A stretch of 41,486 nt of DNA, from positions 1 to 41,486 of the forward strand of contig JAQICC010000284.1 of NCBI GenBank assembly GCA_027858735.1, in the 5' to 3' direction. Positions 8,299 through 16,459 of this stretch are shown one piece after another. Source of the DNA: Salinivirgaceae bacterium. Lineage in GTDB: Bacteria; Bacteroidota; Bacteroidia; Bacteroidales; SZUA-534. Both the position numbers and the translations under genes were made by a program. Positions within the stretch are counted from its first letter, which is position 1, and each line of letters starts with the position of its first letter. Below the pieces are notes generated by a model that saw only the letters and a program-made list of their open reading frames with translations, did no database searches and had not been told where the DNA came from.

Positions 8299-10143
8299 TT
8301 ATTTCTCCTCTAATAATTGATTAAACTTATTCATTAATTCAATAATAGTAAAAGGTAAGCCTTGCATTTTATTAAATTTTTCACATTCAAAATGGGGTAT
8401 ATTTACTTTCAAATGATCAGCAAATTGGCCCATATTTAATTCGCAAACTACTTTCTTATCAAACCTGCCTAAAATTTCCTCGGTATTTCTCGGAAGTGGC
8501 CATAAGTGGTTGAAATGGAGCAATGCAAGTTTCTTGCCTTGTTTCCGTAACTCTTTTACTGCAGAATATAAATGACCGTAGGTTCCTCCCCAACCTATAA
8601 CTAATAAATCGGCATTTTCATCGCCCTTAAGTTTAATGTCTGGGAAATATTGAGCTACTCTTTTTATTTTTTCATCACGGTATCTTGTCATTAGCTCATG
8701 ATTCTCAGGAACGTAAGAAACATTTCCGGTTTTATCCATTTTCTCTAAACCGCCAATACGATGCTCTAAACCTTTCATTCCAGGTATAGCCCATTGTCTT
8801 ATGAGTTTCTCATTATTACGTTTGTACGGCTGATAATTTTCATCCTCAGGAGTAGCATGTGGCACATGAATATCGGGATAATCACTATCTAAAGGTAATC
8901 GCCATGGTTCAGAACCATTTGCAATAAATCCATCGGTTAGTAGAATTACAGGAGTCATATGCTCTAGAGCTAACCTTGCCGCCTGAAATGCAAAATCAAA
9001 ACAATTGGAAGGAGTACTAGCAGCTATCACTACCAATGGAGCCTCTCCACTGCGACCATGTAAGGCTTGTAATAAGTCAGATTGTTCTGTTTTTGTTGGT
9101 AATCCGGTTGATGGACCACCTCTTTGCACATTTACAATTACTAATGGTAATTCTGTCATTACAGCCAATCCTGTAGCTTCAGTTTTTAAAGCTAATCCTG
9201 GTCCCGAAGTTGTAGTTACAGCAAGGTTTCCTGCAAATGCAGCTCCAATAGCTGTGCAAATTCCTGCAATTTCATCTTCAGCCTGAAACGTTTTAACTCC
9301 CATGTCCTTACGTCTTGAAAGTTCTTGAAATATTTCTGTTGCCGGAGTTATCGGATACGAACCGCAAAATAAGGGTAAATTGGCCTTTTCTGCAGCGGCA
9401 ATTAAACCCCATGCAGTGGCAGTATTACCACTAATATTACGATAGGTGCCCGGTTGAATTCGCGCAGGAGCTACTTTGTAACTGCGGGGTAAAGCTTCAA
9501 TTGTGTTTGCAAAGTTAAAACCTGCTCGTAATACCTTTTTATTGGCTTCAATAACAAGGGGTTTCGAAGTAAATTTTTCTTCAAAAAAGTGTTCTGTATA
9601 TTTTAAAGGTCGGTCAAAAAGCCAATATACCATGCCAAGAGCGAACATGTTTTTTGTACGTAATACGCTTTTACCGTCTAGTTCAAAGTTTTTAAGACAT
9701 TCTTTGGTAAGAGTTGATATTGGAGCTTCAATAAAATGATAATCGCGTTGATGATCTTTTATAGGATTACTTTCAAATCCGGCTTTTTCAAGATTTTTAT
9801 CTGTAAAGGTATCTTCATTGGTAATTATGGTGGCACCTTTTTTAACCCAATTTAGGTTTGCCATTAATGCTGCAGGATTCATTGCTACCAAAACATCGGC
9901 ATAATCACCAGGGGTATTAACCTCGTAATGACCAAAATGAAGTTGAAATCCGGAAACTCCTCCAACCGTGCCTTGTGGTGCTCTAATTTCAGCTGGGTAA
10001 TCAGGAAATGTACTCACATCGTTTCCGAAAAAAGCGGATGTGTCTGAAAATTGCATTCCGGTTAATTGCATTCCATCACCTGAATCACCAGAGAAACGTA
10101 TAACGACCTGTTCTTTTTCTTTTAAAATATCATTGGTACTCAT
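8299..10143 (-). CDS. korA: 2-oxoacid:ferredoxin oxidoreductase, fused gamma-alpha subunit (KorA type)
   Basis: Partner of KorB. The 614 residues join two domains: an N-terminal gamma domain (about 1-200, starting VVIRFSGDSGDGMQLTG) and an alpha domain (about 225-610). The alpha domain carries GSYPITPATEIFQEL, the family signature TTTSGPGLALKTEA and VNVQRGGPSTGLPTKTEQSD. This gamma-alpha fusion is the usual layout of KorA in Bacteroidota and many anaerobes. ATG at 10143; the upstream 150 bp are AT-rich and must contain the operon promoter (a TACTTTG near 10183-10189, read on the minus strand, is a poor match). The korAB operon ends at the hairpin at 7213-7251. Confidence 0.92.
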   Translation of the reverse strand: MSTNDILKEKEQVVIRFSGDSGDGMQLTGMQFSDTSAFFGNDVSTFPDYPAEIRAPQGTVGGVSGFQLHFGHYEVNTPGDYADVLVAMNPAALMANLNWVKKGATIITNEDTFTDKNLEKAGFESNPIKDHQRDYHFIEAPISTLTKECLKNFELDGKSVLRTKNMFALGMVYWLFDRPLKYTEHFFEEKFTSKPLVIEANKKVLRAGFNFANTIEALPRSYKVAPARIQPGTYRNISGNTATAWGLIAAAEKANLPLFCGSYPITPATEIFQELSRRKDMGVKTFQAEDEIAGICTAIGAAFAGNLAVTTTSGPGLALKTEATGLAVMTELPLVIVNVQRGGPSTGLPTKTEQSDLLQALHGRSGEAPLVVIAASTPSNCFDFAFQAARLALEHMTPVILLTDGFIANGSEPWRLPLDSDYPDIHVPHATPEDENYQPYKRNNEKLIRQWAIPGMKGLEHRIGGLEKMDKTGNVSYVPENHELMTRYRDEKIKRVAQYFPDIKLKGDENADLLVIGWGGTYGHLYSAVKELRKQGKKLALLHFNHLWPLPRNTEEILGRFDKKVVCELNMGQFADHLKVNIPHFECEKFNKMQGLPFTIIELMNKFNQLLEEK

Positions 10144-10187
10144 AGTTTAGCAGTTTTGTGAAGTCTGATTTTACTCTAAAACAAAGT

Positions 10188-10209
10188 AAGTTAAAAATAA
10201 GTTAAAAAT
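10188..10209. repeat. Two tandem copies of an 11-bp AT repeat upstream of korA
   Basis: AAGTTAAAAAT occurs at 10188-10198 and 10199-10209 without spacing, 45 bp upstream of the korA start in the korA / carbonic anhydrase intergenic region. It may be a simple slippage repeat or part of the korA promoter region. Confidence 0.4.
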
Positions 10210-10290
10210 TTGTGTTTTGTATTAAACAACATACTGTTTATTACATTTTCAAAAACAATAAAAATGATTCTACTTTGAAAGCTTTTTTAT

Positions 10291-10298
10291 TAAGTTTG
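10291..10298 (+). promoter_or_regulatory. Putative -7 promoter element for the carbonic anhydrase gene
   Basis: TAAGTTTG followed by C fits the Bacteroidota -7 consensus TAnnTTTG. A TTTG lies at 10274-10277, but the 13-bp gap is shorter than the usual 19-21. If used, transcription would run through the whole mobile element at 10312-10462, giving the gene an unusually long structured leader. Confidence 0.4.
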
Positions 10299-10311
10299 CG
10301 TTTTTGTAATT

Positions 10312-10462
10312 GTCAGCAAGAAAGCTACGCTTTTTTACAGGCTTTGTCAAGAAGGCTTCAAAGATTAAGCCTGCTATGAACTTGCTTCGGAGATTTTTAA
10401 AACGAGATTAACGCCCGCCTGACTTATTCGGGCAGGCAGTATTTGAAGTTTTCTTGCAAGAC
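10312..10462. mobile_element. MITE-like element, copy A (151 bp)
   Basis: Non-coding element with outer ends GTC...GAC. Its terminal inverted repeats are GCAAGAAAGCT (10316-10326) and AGTTTTCTTGC (10447-10457), 10 of 11 matching. A 5-bp direct repeat TAATT flanks it exactly (10307-10311 and 10463-10467), as expected for a target-site duplication. The interior shares GAACTTGCTTCGGAG and a CCTGCT block with copy B at 34991-35110. It is 31 bp longer than B because of a GC-rich hairpin, GCCCGCCTGA (10413-10422) / TCGGGCAGGC (10428-10437). It sits 27 bp before the carbonic anhydrase ATG. Confidence 0.75.
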
Positions 10463-10489
10463 TAATTACCAGTTTTAAATAATAAGATT

Positions 10490-11011
10490 ATGGCATATAT
10501 CAAATCGGTTCGTGGATTTACTCCTAAAATAGGCGAAAATTGTTTTTTAGCTGAAAATGCAACTATTGTTGGTGATGTTGTTATGGGAAATGATTGCAGT
10601 GTTTGGTTTAATGCTGTTTTGCGCGGCGATGTTAATTCCATTAGAATTGGGAATAAAGTAAACATTCAAGATGGTTCTGTTTTGCATACCTTATATCAAA
10701 AATCAACTATTGAAATTGGTAATAATGTTTCAATTGGGCATAATGTAAATATACACGGCGCTAAAATTTGCGATAATTGTTTAATTGGTATTGGGGCAAC
10801 CATACTTGATGATGCAGTTATAGGTGAAAATTCAATTATTGCTGCAAATGCTTTGATTTTAAGCAAAACCATAGTTGAGCCCAATAGCGTTTACGCAGGT
10901 GTGCCTGCAAAAAAGGTAAAAGACATTGAACCTGAACAAACTCAGGAAATGATAAATAAAATTGCCAATAATTATTTAATGTACGCTAGCTGGTACAAAG
11001 ATGAAGAGTAA
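10490..11011 (+). CDS. Gamma-class carbonic anhydrase family protein
   Basis: Left-handed beta-helix protein of 173 residues made of hexapeptide repeats (for example IGENCFLAENATIVGDVV and IGNNVSIGHNVNI). The three metal-ligand histidines of the gamma carbonic anhydrase fold are visible: His66 in SVLHTL, His84 in IGHN and His89 in NIHG. Family members are trimers binding Zn or Fe; some hydrate CO2, others (YrdA/PaaY type) have unproven activity. The C-terminus has the usual short helix (VPAKKVKDIEPEQ...). The gene is single, behind the mobile element at 10312-10462, and its stop codon directly abuts the stop of murI on the other strand with no base between. Confidence 0.88.
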   Translation: MAYIKSVRGFTPKIGENCFLAENATIVGDVVMGNDCSVWFNAVLRGDVNSIRIGNKVNIQDGSVLHTLYQKSTIEIGNNVSIGHNVNIHGAKICDNCLIGIGATILDDAVIGENSIIAANALILSKTIVEPNSVYAGVPAKKVKDIEPEQTQEMINKIANNYLMYASWYKDEE

Positions 11012-11800
11012 TTAGATTAATGTTGTAAAGATAACTTTCTCAGTGCAATTTATTTCTTTCAAGATGCTTTGCATTGGCAGAGAGTTCCCGGTATTATAAA
11101 AGCTGTATGAAGCTTTATTTAAGTCGTTAGCTATTTTCTTTTCGGCAAGTACTGATTTTGTTCGTTGAGCAATAGCTGGTGCTGGATCAATAATTTTGAT
11201 AGATTTTGGAATTAAATCCTTTATTAATCTTGTGAAAAATGGATAGTGAGTGCATCCTAATACAATTTGATCAACTCCGGCATTAAGCATGGCATCTAAA
11301 TTTTCTTTAAGTATAGGAATAGCTTCCTTTGAATTTGCTTTTCCCTGTTCTACTAATTCAACCAAGCCTTCACCTATTTGAATTACTGTATTTACATTAG
11401 TCGCAAACTTTTTACTGGTTTCTTTAAAAAGCTGGCCTTCAAAAGTTCCTTTTGTTGCAAGTACGCCAATTTTTCCTGTATTTGTATTTAAAGCTGCGGG
11501 CTTAATGGCTGGTTCCATTCCTATGAATGGGATTGAATATTTTGCTCTTAGAATGTCTATGGCTGCTGAAGTGGCGGTGTTGCAAGCAACTACAATCAGT
11601 TTACACTGGTGGGCTAATAAAAACTCAGTATTTTTTATCGATAATGCAATAATTTCCTCTTGCGATTTTGTTCCGTAGGGGCAATTTATACTATCAGCTA
11701 TATAAATGATGTTTTCAGCAGGCAGTAATTTCTTAACTTCTTGCCATACTGACAAACCTCCAATGCCGGAATCAAATATGCCTATAGGGTTATTTCGCAT
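11012..11800 (-). CDS. murI: Glutamate racemase
   Basis: Cofactor-independent racemase that makes D-glutamate for peptidoglycan. Starting at the ATG at 11800 it has 262 residues. The catalytic motifs are present: IGIFDSGIGGLSV at the N-terminus (Asp10), VACNTATSAA with Cys73, and VLGCTHYPFF with Cys183. The frame is open to a TTG at 11815, but that codon lies inside a terminator stem, and family homology begins at PIGIFDSG, so the ATG is preferred. It is the last gene of the bamA-ompH-ompH block. The intrinsic terminator at 11807-11840 ends 7 bp before its start, so its expression probably depends on read-through or on a promoter I cannot see. Confidence 0.93.
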   Translation of the reverse strand: MRNNPIGIFDSGIGGLSVWQEVKKLLPAENIIYIADSINCPYGTKSQEEIIALSIKNTEFLLAHQCKLIVVACNTATSAAIDILRAKYSIPFIGMEPAIKPAALNTNTGKIGVLATKGTFEGQLFKETSKKFATNVNTVIQIGEGLVELVEQGKANSKEAIPILKENLDAMLNAGVDQIVLGCTHYPFFTRLIKDLIPKSIKIIDPAPAIAQRTKSVLAEKKIANDLNKASYSFYNTGNSLPMQSILKEINCTEKVIFTTLI

Positions 11801-11806
11801 GACTAC

Positions 11807-11840
11807 AAAAAACAAAGACCATCAAATATTGATGGTCTTT
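11807..11840 (-). terminator. Strong intrinsic terminator between ompH and murI
   Basis: Perfect 12-bp stem AAAGACCATCAA (11814-11825) / TTGATGGTCTTT (11829-11840) with a 3-base loop. On the minus strand it is followed by G and six T (complement of 11807-11812). It begins 19 bp past the ompH stop and ends 6 bp before the murI ATG. This is a textbook rho-independent shape inside what is normally a co-transcribed gene block. Confidence 0.85.
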
Positions 11841-11859
11841 ATAAATATAACTAATATTT

Positions 11860-12378
11860 TTATTGAATACCAAGTTTCACTTTAACAAGAGGTAAAATAT
11901 CTTCGCTATCAGCGCTATGGTGTAATACTACACCAGTACCAACATCAAATACATAAAGGTAACCACCTTCTTCAGAAACTTCACTAATAGCGGTTTTTGC
12001 TTTAGCAATAATAGGTTGTAATAACTCATTTTCTTTCTCACCTAAATCTTGTTGCGCGGTTTGTTGAAAATTTTGAATTCTTTGTTGCATTTCACTTAGT
12101 TCACCCTCTTTGGTTTCGCGAAGAAGTTTCGAAAGTGAATCAGCACTTACAACATAGTTCTGATATTTTCTTTCAAACTCAGATTGCATTGAAGTAAGTG
12201 TGCTTTCAAGCTGTTTAGCATATTTTTCAAGCTCTACTTTTGCATTTTCTCTCTCAGGCATAATTGATAAAAGTGCATTAGAATCAATGTGGCCAAATTT
12301 ATATTGCTTTTGTGCAAATGTTTGGCTTCCAGCAAATGTTGCGACTAGCAAAATTACGATGGTTAAAATCTTTTTCAT
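11860..12378 (-). CDS. OmpH/Skp family periplasmic chaperone (second copy)
   Basis: Periplasmic chaperone of the Skp/OmpH family that holds unfolded outer-membrane proteins on the way to the BAM complex. It has 172 residues with a signal peptide (MKKILTIVILLVATFAGSQT, cleavage near TFAQ). The mature start YKFGHIDSNALLSIMPE is typical. A long Gln/Glu/Lys-rich helical region (about 45-135) would form the tentacles of a trimer, and the C-terminal strand GYLYVFDVGTGVVLHH closes the body. It lies 62 bp downstream of another ompH gene, a tandem pair common in this phylum. The strong terminator at 11807-11840 follows. Confidence 0.9.
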   Translation of the reverse strand: MKKILTIVILLVATFAGSQTFAQKQYKFGHIDSNALLSIMPERENAKVELEKYAKQLESTLTSMQSEFERKYQNYVVSADSLSKLLRETKEGELSEMQQRIQNFQQTAQQDLGEKENELLQPIIAKAKTAISEVSEEGGYLYVFDVGTGVVLHHSADSEDILPLVKVKLGIQ

Positions 12379-12440
12379 TGTATTTGTTTTAATTGTCTAC
12401 TATTTTTGAATTTAAAATTGAAAGAAGGCAAAGATAAAAA

Positions 12441-12953
12441 TTAATTTTTAAAACCGAGCTTTTCAAGCACAAGATCACTTTTGTCGTATTTTGGATCGCT
12501 ATAAAGAAAATTAGCTCCTCCTGATGCATCAAAAATAACCCCGTAATTACCATCGGTTGCAATTTCTTTTATCGCATTAAATATATCGTTTTGTATAGGT
12601 TCGATTAACTCTTTGCGTTTACGAAACAAATCACCCTCAGGACCAAAATATTTTTTCTGAAGATTTTTTACGATTCGCTCTTTCTGAATAATTTCTTCTT
12701 CACGCTGCTGTTTCATATCTTCAGTAAGCAATACTTTTTCAGCTTGAAATTCGTTGTACAATTTCTCAATTTCTGCATATTGTGCTTCAACTTCTGCTTG
12801 CCAATCGCTACTCATAATTTCAAGCTGCTCTTGTGCCGACTCGTAGGTTGGAATACTTTTTAAGATATAATCAGTATCGACATAAGCAAATTTTTGAGCC
12901 ATAGTTAATCCCGATATGGCTAAAGCTAAAATGATTATTAATGTTTTTTTCAT
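12441..12953 (-). CDS. OmpH/Skp family periplasmic chaperone (first copy)
   Basis: Paralogue of the downstream chaperone, 170 residues from the ATG at 12953. An in-frame ATG at 12977 would add eight residues in front of the signal peptide and is less likely. Signal peptide MKKTLIIILALAISGLTMAQ; mature start KFAYVDTDYILKSIPTYESA. A long coiled-coil-like helix with many Glu/Lys/Gln spans about 40-125, then GNYGVIFDASGGANFLYSD. It follows bamA, matching the usual bamA-ompH-ompH order, and likely serves BamA substrates. Confidence 0.9.
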   Translation of the reverse strand: MKKTLIIILALAISGLTMAQKFAYVDTDYILKSIPTYESAQEQLEIMSSDWQAEVEAQYAEIEKLYNEFQAEKVLLTEDMKQQREEEIIQKERIVKNLQKKYFGPEGDLFRKRKELIEPIQNDIFNAIKEIATDGNYGVIFDASGGANFLYSDPKYDKSDLVLEKLGFKN

Positions 12954-13034
12954 AATTGATAATTTTAAATCCCACATTGTGGGTTTTATTCCCTGCAGTT
13001 TGTTGCGTATTGTTATCTATTTTCCATCTTTATA

Positions 13035-13055
13035 CCTAGCAAGCTTGCTGCTAGG
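13035..13055. repeat. Hairpin between bamA and ompH
   Basis: CCTAGCA (13035-13041) / TGCTAGG (13049-13055) with a 7-base loop, in the 162 bp between bamA and the first ompH. No T-run follows on the minus strand, so it may be an mRNA processing or stabilising hairpin rather than a terminator. Confidence 0.4.
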
Positions 13056-13115
13056 TTGTTCGTTATATTGTTTATTATCAAAATCTATGCTAGAATTAAA
13101 TAATCACACGATATT

Positions 13116-15665
13116 TTAGAATTGTTGACCAATTGTAAAAGCGAAAACACCTTTTGGTTTTGAGTAATTATGGATAGGATCAAATCCATAACCCCAATCA
13201 ACTCCAAGTAATCCAAACATGGGTAACCAAAAACGTAATCCAACACCACCCGAACGATAAACATTAAATGGATCAAACTGATCAATTTTATTCCATGAAT
13301 TACCGGCTTCAAGAAAAGCTAGTGCATATATTGTAGCCGAAGGATTTAGCGTTAGCGGGTATCTTAATTCTAAGGTGTATTTATTATAAACATTGGCTTG
13401 AGGATAGGCTGTCAAATTTCCTGCAGTAGTAGATCCATTGTCATATCCTCTGAGTGGAACAATATCGGTACCCAGGTAATAATTAGAACTTCCCGACATG
13501 CCATCACCACCTAATTGGAACGATTCAAAGGGTGAGTCCCCAAGATTTTCACTATAATTCCCTAAGTATCCGAATTCCAAATTGGTTTTTAGTACTAACT
13601 TATTTACAATTTGAGTGTACCATTCCGACTTAAATTTCCATTTGTGGTACTCAATAAAATTGTATCTATTTTCTTCTTGTTGTTGTGCTATATCTGTATC
13701 ATCTAATCCTGCTTTTTCATCTTCATTTAAAAGCCAGAAATCCTTTTCTTTAAACATTGAATAAGGTGGGGTTAAGCTTAAGGTTAGTGAAACATTTGAA
13801 CCACTTCTAGGATACAGAGGCTGATCGACGGAGTTTCTACCAAATGCTGTAGTAAAATTAAAATTGTTTGAAGTTCCATTCGAGATAATGAAACTACGAC
13901 TATCGTAATTATTTAATTTATAGCGTTGGTAGCTTGCCTCGTTATAAATGGTGAAGTAATTGTCGGGCCAACTTAAGCGCCTTCCTAGTCCTAAGGATAC
14001 ACCCGTAATTTTTATGCTGCTTCCATTGGCATCCTGGCGAAGATAACTTGAACCATATGGAGATTGAACCGAATGGTAAAGAGAGAATGATAAAGAATTT
14101 GGTTTTTTACCACCTAACCAAGGTTCGGTAAACGACATGCTGTATGATTGGTAATATTTACCATTGGTTTGACCTCTAATGGATAATCGTTGGCCATCGC
14201 CTGTTGGTAGTGGGCTGTATGTATCGAAATTGGCTATATTACCTAATGAAAAGTTGCTAAATGTAAGGCCTAGAGTACCAATAACCATTCCACCTCCCCA
14301 ACCACCGGAGAGTTCTATTTGGTCCGATGCTCTTTCTTCAACAACATACTCAATGTCAACAGTTCCGTTTGCCTGATTTGGAGTCGGGTTTACACCTAAC
14401 TTTTCAGGATCGAAATAACCTAGGTTTGCCAACTCGCGGTTTGTTCTAATAATATCAGCTCTGCTAAATAGCTCACCGGGTTTAGTCCATACTTCGCGGC
14501 GTATTACATGTTCGTTGGTTCTTGAGTTACCGGTAATAATAACCTTATTTATTCGTGCTTGCTTACCCTCGAAAATTCGAATCTCTAAATCAATAGAGTC
14601 ATTTTCTACTTGAACTTCAACAGGAACCGCCGAGAAAAACAAATATCCTCGGTCGAGGTAAAGAGATGAAACGGCATCTTCATCACCAAATAAACGCTTG
14701 TCAAGAATCGACTGATCAAAAATATCACCTTTTGTAATTCCTAAACTATGATCTAAGTATTCAGAAGGATACTTTGTGTTCCCAACCCAATTTACATTGC
14801 GAAAAAAATATTGTCTCCCTTCACTAATTTTAAGGTAAAGATTAAGGGTTTTTTCATCATTTTTATAAAGAGAGTCTGTTTCAATTTTAGCATCTCTATA
14901 ACCTTTTTCATTATATTTAGCTATAATTTTCTTTTTGTCGTCTTCATATTTCGTTTCAATATATTTTGATGCTTTAAAAATATTATACCATGTTTTCCTT
15001 TTGGTATCTTTCATAGTTCTTCGCAACTTGGCATCGGAAAAAACATCATTGCCATCGAAATGTATTTCGTAAATTTTTATTTTCTTATTTTTTGTAACCT
15101 CAATAGTTAGAATTACACTATTTGGCATAATGGAGTCAGGAGCTTGAGTAATGCTAACATCGGTATTGTAAAACCCCTTCTCTATATAATAGTCTTTTAC
15201 TTTTTTTGTAGTGGTATTTAAAATATCATCGGTTACCTGACTTCCTCGAATTAGTTTTATTTCGTCTCTAAGGTCATCAGTCTCCGCTTTTTTAATACCT
15301 GTAAAATTAAACTTTGACAGCCGAGGGCGTTCCTTTAGGTATATGTCAAGGAAAATTTTATTGCCTTCAATTTTTGTAGCATTTATTTTTATATCACCAA
15401 ACAATCCATGTTTCCAAAGTTTATTTATGGCTTTTGTAACATCATCCCCTGGAATTGTAATTTTCTCTCCCACTTTTAAACCGGAAAGATGCACAAGCAC
15501 ATTTTGGTCGAGGTATTTAATGCCGGAAATAGCAACGCCGCCAATTTCATATTCTTTTGGTTTAGAATAGTCAATTTTCGATAGATTGCTTACTTTTTGT
15601 TCCTGTGAAAATGTGAATAGGGTGGTTAATGGTATAATTAATAGTACTAAAATTGTTTTTCTCAT
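13116..15665 (-). CDS. bamA: Outer-membrane protein assembly factor BamA
   Basis: Central component of the BAM complex, which folds and inserts beta-barrels into the outer membrane. It has 849 residues from the ATG at 15665; a GTG at 15683 is in frame but the ATG gives a clean signal peptide (MRKTILVLLIIPLTTLFTFS). The N-terminal half contains five POTRA repeats (first YEIGGVAISGIKYLDQNVL; last about ARINKVIITGNSRTNEHVIRRE). The C half is a 16-strand barrel with the GxDGMxGS-type region LGGDGMSGSSNYYLG, GLRFWLPMFGLLGVDWGYGF and a terminal strand ending FTIGQQF, with the expected terminal Phe. It is 29 bp downstream of uppS and upstream of two ompH genes. Confidence 0.95.
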   Translation of the reverse strand: MRKTILVLLIIPLTTLFTFSQEQKVSNLSKIDYSKPKEYEIGGVAISGIKYLDQNVLVHLSGLKVGEKITIPGDDVTKAINKLWKHGLFGDIKINATKIEGNKIFLDIYLKERPRLSKFNFTGIKKAETDDLRDEIKLIRGSQVTDDILNTTTKKVKDYYIEKGFYNTDVSITQAPDSIMPNSVILTIEVTKNKKIKIYEIHFDGNDVFSDAKLRRTMKDTKRKTWYNIFKASKYIETKYEDDKKKIIAKYNEKGYRDAKIETDSLYKNDEKTLNLYLKISEGRQYFFRNVNWVGNTKYPSEYLDHSLGITKGDIFDQSILDKRLFGDEDAVSSLYLDRGYLFFSAVPVEVQVENDSIDLEIRIFEGKQARINKVIITGNSRTNEHVIRREVWTKPGELFSRADIIRTNRELANLGYFDPEKLGVNPTPNQANGTVDIEYVVEERASDQIELSGGWGGGMVIGTLGLTFSNFSLGNIANFDTYSPLPTGDGQRLSIRGQTNGKYYQSYSMSFTEPWLGGKKPNSLSFSLYHSVQSPYGSSYLRQDANGSSIKITGVSLGLGRRLSWPDNYFTIYNEASYQRYKLNNYDSRSFIISNGTSNNFNFTTAFGRNSVDQPLYPRSGSNVSLTLSLTPPYSMFKEKDFWLLNEDEKAGLDDTDIAQQQEENRYNFIEYHKWKFKSEWYTQIVNKLVLKTNLEFGYLGNYSENLGDSPFESFQLGGDGMSGSSNYYLGTDIVPLRGYDNGSTTAGNLTAYPQANVYNKYTLELRYPLTLNPSATIYALAFLEAGNSWNKIDQFDPFNVYRSGGVGLRFWLPMFGLLGVDWGYGFDPIHNYSKPKGVFAFTIGQQF

Positions 15666-15694
15666 TATATATTTTTTGATCACTATTATTTGTA

Positions 15695-16438
15695 TTATGA
15701 TTCAAGTTGATCGCTGGTTAGTCCAAAACGTCTCTCTCTTGTTTGATAATTGTATATGGCTTTGTATAATTCTTCTCTATTAAAATCGGGCCATAGTACA
15801 TCGGTAAAATAAAGTTCTGAATAAGCCAGTTGCCAAAGTAAAAAATTACTAATGCGTTGTTCCCCGCTAGTTCTAATTAGCAAGTCAGGATCTGGCATAT
15901 CGGCTGTAAATAAATAATTTTCTAATGTCTTTTCCGTAATTTCTTCAGGGTTTAACTTATTTTTAACACAATCATTAGCTATGCTTTTAACAGCATTCAA
16001 TATTTCTACTTTTGAGCTGTAGCTTAAAGCTAGAGTTAATGTTAAACCATTGTTTTCTTTTGTTTTGTCAATTGCCTCCATAAGCTTTCTGTAGGCTTTT
16101 TTTGGCAAATCGTTTAGTTGACCTATGGCATTTAAACGAATATTATTTTTTAATAGTGTATCTACCTCAGAATTTATCGTTGCAATTAATAATTCCATTA
16201 AGGCAGTGACTTCAAGTTTTGGTCGGTTCCAATTCTCCGTTGAAAATGCATAAAGTGTGAGGTATTCAATACCCATCTCAGCGCAGGCTTCTGAAGATTC
16301 TCGCACACCATTAACTCCACTTTTGTGGCCAAAAATCCGTAAGGTGCCTTGTTTTTTTGCCCACCGACCGTTGCCGTCCATAATTATGGCAATATGCTTA
16401 GGAAGTTTGTCCTTAATTAATTGATCTTTCAAACTCAT
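15695..16438 (-). CDS. uppS: Undecaprenyl diphosphate synthase (isoprenyl transferase)
   Basis: Cis-prenyltransferase that extends farnesyl diphosphate with isopentenyl diphosphate to the C55 lipid carrier used for peptidoglycan and O-antigen. It has 247 residues. The N-terminal signature HIAIIMDGNGRWAKKQG contains the catalytic Asp21. YLTLYAFSTENWNRP, and near the C-terminus DLLIRTSGEQRISNFLLWQ and YSELYFTDVLWPDF, are the other conserved regions. It is directly upstream of bamA (29-bp gap), as in many Bacteroidota, and 21 bp downstream of a barrel-protein gene. Confidence 0.95.
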   Translation of the reverse strand: MSLKDQLIKDKLPKHIAIIMDGNGRWAKKQGTLRIFGHKSGVNGVRESSEACAEMGIEYLTLYAFSTENWNRPKLEVTALMELLIATINSEVDTLLKNNIRLNAIGQLNDLPKKAYRKLMEAIDKTKENNGLTLTLALSYSSKVEILNAVKSIANDCVKNKLNPEEITEKTLENYLFTADMPDPDLLIRTSGEQRISNFLLWQLAYSELYFTDVLWPDFNREELYKAIYNYQTRERRFGLTSDQLES

Positions 16439-16459
16439 TTCGAAAAATTTGGTGCAAAT

